A stretch of DNA of 48,698 bases from an uncultured Christensenellaceae bacterium (lineage in GTDB: Bacteria; Bacillota; Clostridia; Christensenellales; UBA3700): assembly GCA_944380275.1 (NCBI GenBank), contig CALWHB010000008.1, forward strand, positions 1 through 48,698. Direction: 5' to 3'. A program made the translations under genes and the position numbers. This document shows, piece by piece, positions 1 to 10,231 of the stretch. The first letter of the stretch is position 1. The number at the start of each line of letters is the position of its first letter. The notes under the pieces are model-generated. The model was not told the origin of the DNA, did no database searches, and saw only the letters and a program-made list of their open reading frames with translations.

Positions 1-7
1 TGTACAA

Positions 8-58
8 AAAGTCGCGGAATACGAGGTTTGCATATGTATACGAATCCTCTGATTCCGC
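8..58 (-). terminator. Terminator of the polA-coaE unit
   Basis: On the minus strand, downstream of coaE, 7-bp arms (14-20 with 52-58) continue into a 4-bp inner stem (23-26 with 46-49) around a large loop. A run of five T follows at 6-10. The shape fits a Rho-independent terminator, although the loop is longer than usual. Confidence 0.5.
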
Positions 59-123
59 TGTGAAATTATTTTGCCGTATAGCTTTCAATGCGACGGACCG
101 TTATTTTTTATAAAGAAAATTGT

Positions 124-690
124 TCAACCCAATTCCTTGAGTTTTTTGATGACTTTTTCCTGCAGTTCTCTCAGACTGCCGTCGTTGCTTATTACGGTAT
201 GCCCTGCTTTTTTTCTGGTTTCGTCGTCGGGCTGATGCGCCATAATCATTTCCACTCTCGATATATCGCAGTTGTCGCGCGACACCACTCTGTCGACTCT
301 GTTCTGCTTGTCGCCGACTATCAGCCATACTTTGTCAAAGTAATCCTTGAGAATCCCTTCTTCAAACACCTGAACCTCGACAAACACCCTGTCTTTTCCG
401 TCAGTCAGTCTGTCCAGTTCTCTTTTTACGTAAGGATGAGCAATCGCGTTGAGTCCGTTCATTGCGTCTTTATCGCCGAGGACGGCTTTTGCCACCTTTT
501 TGTTGTCCACTTCTCCGTCGGTAAGCACGTTGCCGAATTTTGCGACAAGTTCTTCTTTGTATGCGGGATTTTTCTTTACGTCGCGATAAACCGCGTCGCA
601 ATCAATCACGGTTTCTCCGTGTTCCTTCAGCATTGCAAGCACCGTGCTTTTACCGCTGCCCACTCCGCCTATAACCGCAATTTTCATCAT
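124..690 (-). CDS. coaE: Dephospho-CoA kinase
   Basis: CoaE catalyses the last step of coenzyme A synthesis, phosphorylating the ribose 3'-OH of dephospho-CoA with ATP in the cytoplasm. The 188-residue protein starts with a P-loop (GGVGSGKST, residues 8-16), followed by the DCDAVYRD segment typical of the family. The length is slightly short of the usual 195-205 residues, with a trimmed C-terminus. The start codon overlaps the polA stop as ATGA and is preceded by GGAGG, so coaE is translationally coupled to polA. A polA-coaE order is common in Gram-positive bacteria, which supports the call. Confidence 0.95.
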   Translation of the reverse strand: MMKIAVIGGVGSGKSTVLAMLKEHGETVIDCDAVYRDVKKNPAYKEELVAKFGNVLTDGEVDNKKVAKAVLGDKDAMNGLNAIAHPYVKRELDRLTDGKDRVFVEVQVFEEGILKDYFDKVWLIVGDKQNRVDRVVSRDNCDISRVEMIMAHQPDDETRKKAGHTVISNDGSLRELQEKVIKKLKELG

Positions 691-3227
691 TTCGCCTCCA
701 ACCAGTTTTGTCCGCTGCCCACGTCGGCAATGAGAGGCACGTCCAGTTTTACAACTTCCTGCATACAGTTTTTAAGCAAATCGGACACCTCTTTTTCTTC
801 GTCTGCCGGGCAGTCTATAATCAGTTCGTCGTGAACCTGCATTATCAGTTTTGCGTTGTAGCCGCCTTTTTCAAGCCTTCTTTCGACTTCAATCATAGCG
901 GCTTTTATAATGTCGCTTGCCGTACCCTGAAGAGGCATATTCATTGCGACTCTCTCGCCGAAAGCGCGCGTCGCGTATATCGACGACTGCAGTTCCGGTA
1001 TATATCTCTTTCTTCCCTTGAGCGTGCGCACGTATCCGTTCGCCTTTGCAAACGCGACGCAGTCTTCCATAAATTGTCTGACTTTAGGGTACGTAGCAAA
1101 ATAGTTTTGCATATACTTTCTCGCCTGAGGCACGCTTATTCCCAAATCCTCGCTCAGTCCGAAGTCGCTTATCCCGTATATTATGCCGAAGTTGACGGCT
1201 TTTGCACTCCTTCTCATATCCTGCGTAACTTCGTCGAAAGGCACTCCGAAAAGTTTAGACGCCGTCGAACGGTGGAAGTCCTCGCCCTCGTTGAAAGCCT
1301 CAATCATAGTCTGGTCGCCGCTCATATGCGCCATAAGCCTCAGCTCAATCTGCGAATAGTCGCCGCATACGAGTACGTTGCCTTCTGCAGGCACGAACAT
1401 CTTGCGTATTCTCTTGCCGCTTTCTTTTCTTATAGGGATGTTCTGAAGATTGGGTTCTGTAGAAGAAAGTCTGCCCGTAGCCGTAACCGCTTGCTTGAAT
1501 ACGGTGTGAATCCTGCCGTTTTTGTCTATCAGCGGAATCATGCCGTCAAGATAGGTCGATTTCAACTTTACTATTTCCCTGTACTGAAGTATGGCGGGGA
1601 TAATGGGATGTTCGTTTTTGAGCGATTCAAGCACTTCGACGTTGGTAGAATATCCTGTTTTCGTCTTTTTTCCGTGTTTAAGTCCAAGTTTTTCAAAGAG
1701 AATTTTCGCAAGCTGCTGCGTAGAATTGAGATTGAACGCCTCTCCTGCAAGCGAAGTAATCTCCTGCGAAAGTTTGTTTATTTCCGCCGTGAGTTCAGTA
1801 TTAAGTTCGTCCAGATATTTTCTGTCCACCCTGAAACCTGCCTCTTCCATGGCAAAAAGCACGTTTACGAGAGGAAGTTCGAGTTCTCTGTATATCTCAT
1901 CCTGCTCTTTTTCCTTCATCTCTTCAGTAAGAGTTTTGTCAAGTTGTATCAGAGCGTACGCAAGATTTTCAGGGTCTTGTCCGTATGCGGAGGCAAGTGC
2001 GGCAAGCGTCTTGAAATTACGGTTGCTGTCGCACAGGTAAGCCTTGAGCATAACGTCGTCCGTTTTACCATCGATACCGATGCCGTAAGGTGAAAAGAGA
2101 TGCATATAAGTCTTTACGTCAAAGCATATCTTGCGCAGATTTTCGTCCTCAAGCAGAGGTTGAACCGCACGCAGAAAAGCGTTGTAATCAATGCCCTCTC
2201 CCAGAAGATTTTCTGCCGTTATTATTTCAAAACAACAGTCTTTTCCTCCGATAAATATGCGTGAAGAAACGTCAAAAGCGAAAACTCCGGATTTTTTTAT
2301 CCTTTCAAGTGCAACTGCAAGAGCGGTTTCGTCCTCAATCTTCTCTGCTTTCTCCGACTCTGTTTTTTCTGCCGACACCCCTTTGAAAGTAAGTCTGTCT
2401 GCAATCTTGTTGAACTCAAATTCAAGCAGAATATCTCTGACTTCGCTGTCAAACTCGTATTCAAAAGGCAAGTCCTCAGGCACGGTCGTCGTGGGACAAT
2501 CGCGGTCAATCGTGGCAAGCTTATAAGAAAGATACGCGCTTTCTTTGCCTTCTGTCAGTTTCTTGTTGAGCGCGCCTTTGGTTTCGTCAATGTGCGCGTA
2601 CACGTTGTCGAGAGTGCCGTACTGCGACAGCAGTTTTGTCGCCGTCCCCTCTCCTATTCCCGCAACGCCCGGAATATTATCCGAACTGTCACCCATGAGC
2701 GACTTGAGGTCTATTATCTGAGAAGGGGTAAACCCGTCCTCTTTAAGCCGCGCCTCGTCGTATTCCACGATTTCGGATATACCCTTTTTTGTCATCAGTA
2801 CGGTGGTTTTGTCGTCGATAAGCTGAAGACTGTCGCGGTCGCCGGTAACAATATATGTCTTGCAAGAACTTCTCTTTGAAAGAGTTCCCAGTATATCGTC
2901 AGCCTCAAAACCTTCAAGCTGCGCTATCTGCACGTTCATTGCTTTGAGCAGTCTTTTGAGCGGTTCAAGCTGAGATGCAAGTTCCGCCGGCATAGGCTTT
3001 CTCGTAGCCTTATATCCGTCGTACATCTTTTTTCTGAAAGTGGGAGCTTTGAGGTCGAACGCCGCCACGACGTAATCGGGCTTATACTTGTCGACGAGCT
3101 TTAAAAACATATTGACAAAGCCGAAAATCGCGCCTGTCTGTTGTCCCTGTCTGTTGGTCAGCGGAGGAAGAGCGTAAAACGCCCTGTTGATTAGTGAGTT
3201 TGAATCCAATAAAACGAGTGTCTTCAT
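687..3227 (-). CDS. polA: DNA polymerase I
   Basis: Family A polymerase that fills gaps and removes RNA primers during replication and repair. The 846 residues hold an N-terminal 5'-3' exonuclease/FEN domain (about 1-290, starting LVLLDSNSLINRAF), a middle 3'-5' exonuclease-like fold (about 300-470) and the polymerase domain with motif A (DYSQIELRLMAHMS), motif B (RRSAKAVNFGIIYGIS) and motif C (QVHDELI). In the middle domain the first metal site reads FAFDVSS: the usual D-x-E has lost its Glu, so proofreading is probably absent, as in several Firmicute PolA proteins. The gene starts its own transcript (promoter 3293-3321) and is coupled to coaE. Confidence 0.97.
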   Translation of the reverse strand: MKTLVLLDSNSLINRAFYALPPLTNRQGQQTGAIFGFVNMFLKLVDKYKPDYVVAAFDLKAPTFRKKMYDGYKATRKPMPAELASQLEPLKRLLKAMNVQIAQLEGFEADDILGTLSKRSSCKTYIVTGDRDSLQLIDDKTTVLMTKKGISEIVEYDEARLKEDGFTPSQIIDLKSLMGDSSDNIPGVAGIGEGTATKLLSQYGTLDNVYAHIDETKGALNKKLTEGKESAYLSYKLATIDRDCPTTTVPEDLPFEYEFDSEVRDILLEFEFNKIADRLTFKGVSAEKTESEKAEKIEDETALAVALERIKKSGVFAFDVSSRIFIGGKDCCFEIITAENLLGEGIDYNAFLRAVQPLLEDENLRKICFDVKTYMHLFSPYGIGIDGKTDDVMLKAYLCDSNRNFKTLAALASAYGQDPENLAYALIQLDKTLTEEMKEKEQDEIYRELELPLVNVLFAMEEAGFRVDRKYLDELNTELTAEINKLSQEITSLAGEAFNLNSTQQLAKILFEKLGLKHGKKTKTGYSTNVEVLESLKNEHPIIPAILQYREIVKLKSTYLDGMIPLIDKNGRIHTVFKQAVTATGRLSSTEPNLQNIPIRKESGKRIRKMFVPAEGNVLVCGDYSQIELRLMAHMSGDQTMIEAFNEGEDFHRSTASKLFGVPFDEVTQDMRRSAKAVNFGIIYGISDFGLSEDLGISVPQARKYMQNYFATYPKVRQFMEDCVAFAKANGYVRTLKGRKRYIPELQSSIYATRAFGERVAMNMPLQGTASDIIKAAMIEVERRLEKGGYNAKLIMQVHDELIIDCPADEEKEVSDLLKNCMQEVVKLDVPLIADVGSGQNWLEAK

Positions 3228-3241
3228 AACCTTTATACCTT

Positions 3242-3285
3242 TGAACGTATATTGATTTTGACGACAAAATCCGCAAAGACGTTCA
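3242..3285 (-). promoter_or_regulatory. Nested inverted repeat in the polA 5' leader
   Basis: Between the polA promoter and start codon lies a perfect nested hairpin. Outer 7-bp arms are at 3242-3248 and 3279-3285 (TGAACGT/ACGTTCA); inner 7-bp arms are at 3254-3260 and 3265-3271 (GATTTTG/CAAAATC) with a 4-nt loop. No T-run follows, so it looks like a leader structure or a regulator binding site, not a terminator. Its function is unknown. Confidence 0.45.
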
Positions 3286-3292
3286 TAACTTT

Positions 3293-3321
3293 AATATATT
3301 ACTCTCACGGGGTTTTGTAAA
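3293..3321 (-). promoter_or_regulatory. Promoter of polA-coaE
   Basis: On the minus strand TTTACA (3316-3321) and TATATT (3293-3298) are separated by exactly 17 nt, a good sigma-A arrangement. Transcription would start near 3286, leaving a leader of about 60 nt before the polA ATG at 3227. Confidence 0.65.
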
Positions 3322-3558
3322 TTGCCTTTTTAAAAATCCCGTGCATTTTTTACAAACAATTTACCCTTTCTGTTTTATTTCTGCATTAAAGCAGAAAAAA
3401 CGGGAAAATTCTGCGGTTTTCGGTCGATAAACATATATAGATTATTGTCAACGTGCGCGCATCCGTATCCGCCTGCGCGAAATAAAATGCGTACGCAAAC
3501 GCTTTTAGCCGTATGTCGGTATTATACAATAATTTTGCGCTTTTGTCTATATATTTAT

Positions 3559-3587
3559 TTGACTTTGGCGTCGTATTTTGTTATATA
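3559..3587 (+). promoter_or_regulatory. Promoter of the Na/Pi cotransporter gene
   Basis: TTGACT (3559-3564), 17 nt, TATATA (3582-3587). Transcription would begin near 3595, which rules out the upstream in-frame start codons of this reading frame and supports a start at 3676. Confidence 0.65.
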
Positions 3588-3604
3588 TGGTAATAGTAAC
3601 CTAA

Positions 3605-3668
3605 GCGGAAACCTCTTCCGCAACCCGCTTTTTCGGCGGCTTATTCAAGCGTGCGGGCGCATCCGCAC
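3605..3668 (+). promoter_or_regulatory. Two hairpins in the leader of the Na/Pi gene
   Basis: The roughly 80-nt leader holds two perfect 6-bp inverted repeats: GCGGAA/TTCCGC (3605-3610 with 3616-3621) and GTGCGG/CCGCAC (3651-3656 with 3663-3668). The second ends 7 nt before the ATG at 3676, where no Shine-Dalgarno sequence is visible. Translation may depend on this structure; that part is inference. Confidence 0.35.
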
Positions 3669-3675
3669 ACACGGT

Positions 3676-5346
3676 ATGGAAGTCTTTAAAACAATTTTAA
3701 CTCTTTTGGGCGGACTGGGTGTTTTCCTGATTGCACTCAAAATTATGAGTGAAAACCTTGAATCCGTCGCAGGCAACCGACTCAGGTCGGTATTCAATCG
3801 TATCAGCAGCAACAGGTTTGCGGGCATTGCGGTAGGAACGGGCGTTACTATGGTAATCCAGAGTTCTTCTGCAACAACCGTCATGGTCGTAGGTTTCGTC
3901 AATGCAGGCGTAATGACTCTCGCCCAGGCGACTTCGATAATCATGGGTGCAAACATAGGAACGACTATTACCGCTCAGATAGGCGCGCTCCAGTCTTTGC
4001 CTATTACCGCTTTCTTCGCCGCTCTTGCATGCGTAGGCGCGTTCATGCAGATGTCAAAGCATGACAAAGTCAACCTGTGGGGCTGCATAATAGGCAGCAT
4101 AGGCATGATATTCGTCGGTCTTCAGGTAATGAGTTCTGCCATGAAAACCTTCAGCAACTCTCCCGTAATCGAAAAAGTCATGACGTCAATAAGCAATCCC
4201 GTTCTGCTCCTTCTGATAGGTCTTACGATAACGGCGATTGTCCAGAGTTCGTCGGCTACAACGATAATCCTTATAACCATGGCAGGCGCAAATCTGATGA
4301 CGCTCGAAAACGCGATATTCATAACGCTGGGCATAAACATAGGCACGTGCGTAACCGCGATGTTTGCGTCAATCGGTGCTACTCCCAACGGCAAACGCGC
4401 GTCCTTTATCCACCTTATGTTCAACTGCATAGGTTCGGTAATATTCTTTATCCTCGCGCTTGTTCTGCCGATAGACAAATGGCTGCAATCGGCTTTTACA
4501 GAGATAGAAACCCAGATTGCGATGTTCCACACGTTATTCAACGTCACCACAACTATTCTTCTCGTTCCGTTCATAAAACAGCTCACCCAGATAGCGTGCC
4601 TCGTGATACGCGACAAAAAAGCCGCGCCCAACGAAGACGGTTTTGTCGAAGACAAATTCCAGTACGTTGACGAACGCCTTCTCGCAACGCCCACCATCGC
4701 GCTTGCCCAGGTGCGCAAAGAAATACTGCTCATGGCAAGCATAGCAAAGAAGAATTTCGACACTTCGGTATACGCCATAACGATAAACTCACTCGCAAAA
4801 AAGGCTAAATTCGACGGCAGAGAAAGGCATCTCAACTTCCTCAACAAAGAACTTACCAACTACCTCACAAAGGTATCTTCTGCGCCTATATCAAAGCAGA
4901 CTGAGCGCGAACTAAGTTCATATTACCACGTAATTTCAGACCTTGAGCGTATCGGCGACTATTCTGAAAATATAATGGAATACACAGAAAAGCTCGTAAA
5001 AAACAACGTGTCTTTCTCTGACGCGGCAAAGAACGAACTGTCAGAAATGAAGAGCGCGATTGACAAGCTTTACGACGTCGTAATGACAGGTTATATCAAC
5101 AAGGATATTTCTCAGAAAGAGGATATGGAAAAAATAGAAGACAGCGTCGACGAATACAAGATACTTCTCGACCGCTCGCACATTGAAAGACTGCGCGACA
5201 ACCTCTGCTCTCCCGATGCAGGCGCGATATGGCTCAACCTTATAAACGACCTTGAAAGAATTGCAGACCACATAAGAAACGTATACAACAGCATGAACTA
5301 TTATGTAGAACCGCCCACAAAAGTAAAAGCGACGGTAAAAGCATAA
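3676..5346 (+). CDS. Na/Pi cotransporter family protein with PhoU domain
   Basis: Membrane carrier of the NptA/YjbB group, expected to move phosphate with sodium. Numbered from the ATG at 3676 (556 residues), about nine hydrophobic segments fill residues 1-310. They contain two inverted-repeat signatures, QSSSATT, near residues 62 and 190, the hallmark of the SLC34-like family. The remaining C-terminal part is a cytosolic helical PhoU-like domain. The frame is open upstream to 3445, but the predicted promoter at 3559 and the family start (MEVFKTILTLLGGLGVFLIA) favour 3676. No ribosome site is evident. It is a lone rightward gene opposite polA and ends at a strong terminator. Direction of transport cannot be read from the sequence. 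Confidence 0.9.
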   Translation: MEVFKTILTLLGGLGVFLIALKIMSENLESVAGNRLRSVFNRISSNRFAGIAVGTGVTMVIQSSSATTVMVVGFVNAGVMTLAQATSIIMGANIGTTITAQIGALQSLPITAFFAALACVGAFMQMSKHDKVNLWGCIIGSIGMIFVGLQVMSSAMKTFSNSPVIEKVMTSISNPVLLLLIGLTITAIVQSSSATTIILITMAGANLMTLENAIFITLGINIGTCVTAMFASIGATPNGKRASFIHLMFNCIGSVIFFILALVLPIDKWLQSAFTEIETQIAMFHTLFNVTTTILLVPFIKQLTQIACLVIRDKKAAPNEDGFVEDKFQYVDERLLATPTIALAQVRKEILLMASIAKKNFDTSVYAITINSLAKKAKFDGRERHLNFLNKELTNYLTKVSSAPISKQTERELSSYYHVISDLERIGDYSENIMEYTEKLVKNNVSFSDAAKNELSEMKSAIDKLYDVVMTGYINKDISQKEDMEKIEDSVDEYKILLDRSHIERLRDNLCSPDAGAIWLNLINDLERIADHIRNVYNSMNYYVEPPTKVKATVKA

Positions 5347-5456
5347 GTCTTTTCAGACGAAAATATCCTCTTGTCGGATGACAAGGCTCAACGCCCAACC
5401 CGTTGACAGAGAAATAAGCTTACCCGAAATATAAAAAGCCATCACGGCGACCCAGC

Positions 5457-5488
5457 AAAAATCCCCCCGGAATACGGAGGGATTTTTT
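5457..5488 (+). terminator. Terminator after the Na/Pi gene
   Basis: Thirteen-base arms with one mismatch (5457-5469 and 5475-5487) around GAATA, with six T at the 3' end (5483-5488). A classic intrinsic terminator. Confidence 0.85.
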
Positions 5489-5561
5489 AATGACTATATA
5501 TAAGTCAGTACAGACTGTCCTATCGACAGAAAAGACTTCAGCGTCATGGTTTTCAATTGAA

Positions 5562-5584
5562 AAGCGCGGGACTTTCCCGCGCTT
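5562..5584 (-). terminator. Terminator after the topoisomerase pair
   Basis: A perfect 9-bp hairpin (AAGCGCGGG/CCCGCGCTT, 5-nt loop) lies 5 nt past the stop codon of the leftward subunit A gene. The U-tract is short, so termination may be partial. Confidence 0.65.
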
Positions 5585-5589
5585 ATTCG

Positions 5590-8040
5590 TCAGATATTGT
5601 GCCTCTTGCAGTCTGCAATGACCATATTCAGATTGCTGCCGCTCTTCTTGCATGCCTCTTTCAGCACGTTATTGCCTTTTTTCGTGCGGTCGGTAATCTC
5701 AACGTCTTCGGTATTGACAGCCAGGCACTCGCCGTCCACAAGCTGTATAGCGAAGTCGTACGGCATCGTAACTATGTCGACAAACGCTATCGCGCCCGCT
5801 TTCTTGTCGTCGTTTATCATAACGCCTTTGCGATAACGTTTCATAGGTTCTATTGCAGAAAGCACAACTCTCTTTGCATAGCCCACGTCGGTTACGATTA
5901 CAACTTCTCCCTCGCAGTTATGCTGAGCGGTAAACAGCACTTCGTCGCCTTCAGAGAGCTGAATACCCTTTACGCCGCTCGCTTTTTTGCCCTGGCACGG
6001 TATATCCGCCTCCGCATTGAGTACCATACCCGCTTTTGTTACAAAGAGCAGATATTCGTTTTCGGGATTCACGATTTCCACGCCTATAAGCTCGTCGCCT
6101 TCTTTGAGTACGATTGACGGAGAAACCGTCTTTTTGTCTGTTGAATATTCTTTTGCCTCCGTCTTTTTGACCATACCGTATTTTGTATAGAAATACAGCT
6201 CTTTTCCTTCGAGTTCGGCAGGCGTATATACAGCGAGAATTTTCTCGTCGCTGTCCGCACGGGCAATCTTGCTGACAGCCGTGCCGCGCGATTTCCACTT
6301 GTCTTCGCCGAGGCTGTCTATGTCAAATACGACCGCATTGCCCTTTTGCGTGAACGCTATAAGGTTGTACTCGTTCGAAACGTCCATGACCTTTCGTGCG
6401 AGGTCTGAAGAACCGCAGTTGACTATGCTCTTCTGCGCGAGAGAATAGGATTTGGGAGCCATAAATTTGATGTTTCCCGCCTGAGTGAGAATAAGTTTTC
6501 CTGCCCTCTCTATCTTCGCGTTTACGTCCACGGTAGCCACTACGGCATTGTCGGCAGAAACTATGCTGCTGCGACGCTTGTCCGCATATTTTTTCTTTAT
6601 TTCGAGAATCTCTTTACGAACGATAGCCAGTTGTCTTCTCTTTGACGACAGAATCTGGTCGAGTTCTGCAATCTTTTGCTGCAACTCAGCAATTTCCGCC
6701 TCAAGCTTTCTCGCGTCCACTCTCTTCAGATTTTTGAGTTTCATTTCAAGTATCGCCACCGCCTGTCGCTCTGTAAGATTGAATTCTTCCTTAATCTGTT
6801 CTTTTGCCTCAAGGTCTGTCTGCGCGTTGAGGATTATGTCTACGACGCGGCGTATATTGTTTACCGCAATCAGTTTGCCTTGCTGGATATGCTCCTGCTT
6901 GCGCGCGACTGATACGTCAAACTGACTGCGCTTGTAAATGACCTGCCTCTGAAACTCCACGTAATGCGAGATTATCTCAAGAAGTCCCATCTGTTTGGGC
7001 TTGCCGTCCGCTATCGCAACCATGTTTACGCCGAAGGAACACTCGAGATTGGTGAATTTGAACAACGTGGCAAGAGCCTTTTCCGCGTTGGTATCCTTAC
7101 GCAATCTTATGACCGCGCGCATACCGTTTCGGTCTGACTCATCGTTTATTTCCTGAATAAATCCGAATCTGTCCTTTCTCTCCTCTCTCAGCTCGTTTAT
7201 CTTAGAGAGCAGCATCGCTTTGTTTATCTGATACGGGAATTCTGTGATAACAATCAGGTCCCTGTCGCCGTCTTTTTCGATAAACGCGTTGGCGCGCATG
7301 GTAATCTTACCCCTGCCGGTGGCATACGCCTCTTTTATCGCGTCGTTGGCTATGATAATACCTCCAGTCGGGAAATCCGGCGCAGGTATGTATTTCATCA
7401 TCTCGTCAAGCGTGATGCGGCTGTTGTCGATATATGCGACGATACCGTTTATTACTTCTCCGAGATTGTGAGGAGGTATGTTTGTAGCAAGACCGACGGC
7501 GATACCCGTTGTACCGTTTACGAGAAGATTGGGAAATCTGCAAGGCAGTACGTCAGGCTCTTCGAGGCTGTCGTCAAAGTTGAGCGAGAAACTAACCGTT
7601 TCCTTGTCAAGGTCGCGCAGCATTTCCATTGAGATAGGAGCAAGCCTTGCCTCTGTATAACGCATAGCCGCCGCGCCGTCGCCGTCCACGCTGCCGAAGT
7701 TGCCGTGTCCGTCCACCAGCATCATACGCGTGTTGAAAGGCTGAGCCAGCCTTACCATAGCGTCGTAAACGCTGCTGTCGCCGTGCGGATGATATTTGCC
7801 CAGACACTCGCCGACAATTCTCGCAGATTTCTTATGCGGTTTGTCTGGCGTCGTGCCAAGTTCGTTCATAGAATAAAGTATACGCCTCTGTACTGGCTTA
7901 AGTCCGTCCTCTACCCTGGGCAAAGCTCTGTCTAATATGACGTGTTCTGAATACTGCATCATAGACTGATGCATTATGTCAGAAAGCTCTCCGTCAAGTA
8001 TTACGGTCTTGTCTTCTACCGGTTTTCTCTTTTTTGCCAT
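5590..8040 (-). CDS. parC: Type IIA topoisomerase subunit A, probably ParC
   Basis: DNA-breaking subunit of a type IIA topoisomerase, 816 residues. The breakage-reunion domain carries the catalytic tyrosine in [10 protein letters not shown] and the quinolone-region sequence HGDSSVYD, with the Ser and acidic residue of susceptible enzymes. A coiled coil lies near residues 420-480 and a C-terminal beta-pinwheel follows. The first blade, where GyrA proteins have the QRRGGKG box needed for negative supercoiling, reads [18 protein letters not shown], so no GyrA box is present. The later [10 protein letters not shown] also resembles Gram-positive ParC. I therefore prefer topoisomerase IV, which decatenates chromosomes; a divergent GyrA is the alternative. 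It follows the B subunit by 19 nt. Confidence 0.75.
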   Translation of the reverse strand: MAKKRKPVEDKTVILDGELSDIMHQSMMQYSEHVILDRALPRVEDGLKPVQRRILYSMNELGTTPDKPHKKSARIVGECLGKYHPHGDSSVYDAMVRLAQPFNTRMMLVDGHGNFGSVDGDGAAAMRYTEARLAPISMEMLRDLDKETVSFSLNFDDSLEEPDVLPCRFPNLLVNGTTGIAVGLATNIPPHNLGEVINGIVAYIDNSRITLDEMMKYIPAPDFPTGGIIIANDAIKEAYATGRGKITMRANAFIEKDGDRDLIVITEFPYQINKAMLLSKINELREERKDRFGFIQEINDESDRNGMRAVIRLRKDTNAEKALATLFKFTNLECSFGVNMVAIADGKPKQMGLLEIISHYVEFQRQVIYKRSQFDVSVARKQEHIQQGKLIAVNNIRRVVDIILNAQTDLEAKEQIKEEFNLTERQAVAILEMKLKNLKRVDARKLEAEIAELQQKIAELDQILSSKRRQLAIVRKEILEIKKKYADKRRSSIVSADNAVVATVDVNAKIERAGKLILTQAGNIKFMAPKSYSLAQKSIVNCGSSDLARKVMDVSNEYNLIAFTQKGNAVVFDIDSLGEDKWKSRGTAVSKIARADSDEKILAVYTPAELEGKELYFYTKYGMVKKTEAKEYSTDKKTVSPSIVLKEGDELIGVEIVNPENEYLLFVTKAGMVLNAEADIPCQGKKASGVKGIQLSEGDEVLFTAQHNCEGEVVIVTDVGYAKRVVLSAIEPMKRYRKGVMINDDKKAGAIAFVDIVTMPYDFAIQLVDGECLAVNTEDVEITDRTKKGNNVLKEACKKSGSNLNMVIADCKRHNI

Positions 8041-8059
8041 ATCACATTTTCCCTTTTCG

Positions 8060-10018
8060 TCAACCAGCTATTTCCTTAAAGCTGTCGACCTTGTTGAAGT
8101 TTGCGTTTTCGTTGATATAAGATTTTCTCGCGTCGATATTGTCGCCCATCAGTATTGATATAAGGCTTTCTGCCTCCGACGCGTCGTCTATCGTAACTTT
8201 CGTAAGCGTACGCGTTTCGGGATTCATAGTCGTTTCCCACAGCTGTTCCGGGTTCATCTCTCCCAGTCCTTTATATCTCTGCAAAGTGTAGCCTCTCGCC
8301 GCGGTTTCAAGCATCTTCTTGAGTTCTTCGTCGTCGTATGCGTACCTCGTGCCGTTTTTATCCGTAATCTTATAAAGAGGCGGCATACCTATATATACGT
8401 GTCCGTCCGTTATCAGTTCCTTCATATATCGGTAGAAGAACGTCAGCAATATGCACCTTATATGCGCGCCGTCCTGGTCTGCGTCGGCAAGTATTATGAC
8501 TTTGTTATACTTGAGTCCTTTTATGTCGAAATCCTTATAAAATCCCGTGCCGAGTGCATTTATAATAGACGCCATCTCCTCGTTTTCAAGAATCTGGTTC
8601 ACGCGCTTTTTTTCTGCATTGAGCGGCTTGCCTTTGAGAGGAAGGATAGCCTGAAAATACCTGTCCCTGCCCTGTTTCGCGCTGCCGCCCGCACTGTCGC
8701 CCTCAACGATAAACAGTTCGTTCATTTCGGCTTTCTTTCCGCTGCAGTTTGACAGTTTGCCCACGAGTGCGCTCTGCGTCATACTGTTGAGCTTGCGCGT
8801 CATATCCTTTGCCTGCGCGGCTTTGGTTCTCGCTTTTGCGGCTATATCCGCCTTTGCGTAAATTGCGTCAATGACTTCTTTTTTTGCCTTGTTCAGATAA
8901 TCCTTGAGCGCGTCTGTCAGAAGATTTTCGACAAGGATTTTCACTTCGGGATTTCCCAGCTTGGTTTTTGTCTGACCTTCAAACTGCACGTTCTGCATCT
9001 TTATCGCAAGAATAGCCGTCATACCCTCTCTGAAATCCTCTCCGAGGAAGTTCTGGTCTTTGTCCTTGAGTATGTTCTTAGCTCTCGCAAAATCGTTGAA
9101 TACCTTCGTATATGCAGACTTGAATCCCGTTTCGTGCGTTCCTCCTTCGGTTGTGGGGATATTGTTTACAAAACTGAATATGCTTTCGTTGTAACCGTCT
9201 GTATGCTGAATAGCCAGCATAACCATAAAGTTCTTTGCACTTCTCTCGACATAAACGGGTTCCGGATAAAGCACGTTTTTAGAGCTGTTTATATATTTTG
9301 CAAAATCGCGCAGACCTCCGTCATAACAATAACAGACAGACTTGTACTTTCCGTTTTCGTCAGTATCTCTCAGGTCAGTGAGCGTAATAGTCATGCCTCC
9401 GTTGAGGAACGCGAGTTCTTTGATTCTCTTTGAAATTACCTCATAGGAGAAAAGCTCTCCGCCGAATACGCGATGGTCGGGCAAAAATTGTACAAAAGTT
9501 CCTTTTTCCTTTTTGTCGCAAGGCTTTTCAGTCAGCTTTGTCTTGGGTGCGCCGCTGACAATCTTTCCGTCGATTTCGGGAGAGTGAAATTCCTGACAAT
9601 ACTCCGTACCGTTCTTATAAACCTTGACTGTCAGCCACTCGCTCAGAGCGTTTGTAACAGACGCTCCGACGCCGTGCAGACCGCCCGAAAAGCCGTAGTT
9701 TGCAGAATCGAACTTGCCGCCGGCATGCAGTTTTGTAAATACCAGTTCGACGCCCGAAATTCCGTATTTGGGGTGTATGTCGACCGGGATACCTCTGCCG
9801 TTGTCGCGCACGCTGACGCTGTTGTCGGGGTAAATTACGATATCTATGCGGTCGCCGTAACCGTTTGCGACCTCGTCGATACCGTTGTCCACGATTTCCC
9901 AAAGGATGTGGTGCATACCCTTGCTGCCGGTAGTGCCTATATACATACCCGGCCTTACGCGGACAGCCTCCAGTCCTTCGAGTACCTGTAAGTCTTTGGA
10001 ATCGTAACTGCCTTTCAT
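8060..10018 (-). CDS. parE: Type IIA topoisomerase subunit B, probably ParE
   Basis: ATPase subunit pairing with the downstream A subunit. The 652 residues hold the GHKL ATP-binding fold ([38 protein letters not shown]), the transducer domain, and the TOPRIM domain with [15 protein letters not shown] and DADQDGAHI, ending in the [14 protein letters not shown] segment. There is no long insertion like that of enteric GyrB. The pair is not next to dnaA, dnaN or recF, the usual place of gyrB, and the B-then-A order with a short gap is typical of parE-parC; both points favour topoisomerase IV. AAGGAG lies 6 nt before the ATG. Confidence 0.75.
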   Translation of the reverse strand: MKGSYDSKDLQVLEGLEAVRVRPGMYIGTTGSKGMHHILWEIVDNGIDEVANGYGDRIDIVIYPDNSVSVRDNGRGIPVDIHPKYGISGVELVFTKLHAGGKFDSANYGFSGGLHGVGASVTNALSEWLTVKVYKNGTEYCQEFHSPEIDGKIVSGAPKTKLTEKPCDKKEKGTFVQFLPDHRVFGGELFSYEVISKRIKELAFLNGGMTITLTDLRDTDENGKYKSVCYCYDGGLRDFAKYINSSKNVLYPEPVYVERSAKNFMVMLAIQHTDGYNESIFSFVNNIPTTEGGTHETGFKSAYTKVFNDFARAKNILKDKDQNFLGEDFREGMTAILAIKMQNVQFEGQTKTKLGNPEVKILVENLLTDALKDYLNKAKKEVIDAIYAKADIAAKARTKAAQAKDMTRKLNSMTQSALVGKLSNCSGKKAEMNELFIVEGDSAGGSAKQGRDRYFQAILPLKGKPLNAEKKRVNQILENEEMASIINALGTGFYKDFDIKGLKYNKVIILADADQDGAHIRCILLTFFYRYMKELITDGHVYIGMPPLYKITDKNGTRYAYDDEELKKMLETAARGYTLQRYKGLGEMNPEQLWETTMNPETRTLTKVTIDDASEAESLISILMGDNIDARKSYINENANFNKVDSFKEIAG

Positions 10019-10089
10019 CTTATCTCCTTATCTGTAACGCGACGTAAAACGCCTCTCCTCGTCGGTAATGCGGCAATGAATTGCCACCA

Positions 10090-10119
10090 ATAATAATCGT
10101 CGCGGTCGTAATTTCTCAA
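10090..10119 (-). promoter_or_regulatory. Promoter of the topoisomerase pair
   Basis: TTGAGA (10114-10119) and TATTAT (10090-10095) with an 18-nt spacer on the minus strand. A perfect 6-bp inverted repeat GGCAAT/ATTGCC lies around the start site, and ACGCGACGT at about 10038 is repeated inverted as ACGTCGCGT at about 10146, bracketing the promoter. Confidence 0.45.
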
Positions 10120-10231
10120 ATCCGGCGACGCAACAGAATTAATTAACGTCGCGTACGATACCGCCCTCAAAACGCAAAAACGCGGTATGTTTCAACGGTT
10201 TGAAAACCGCTGCTTTTATAAAGCTATTGCG

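Noticed and set aside
708-2093. Long plus-strand frame opposite polA
   Set aside because: Antisense shadow of a clear polA reading; Cys/His/Phe-rich composition typical of a reverse-complement frame.
3445-3675. Upstream extension of the Na/Pi gene
   Set aside because: The promoter at 3559-3587 lies inside it, and the family N-terminus begins at 3676.
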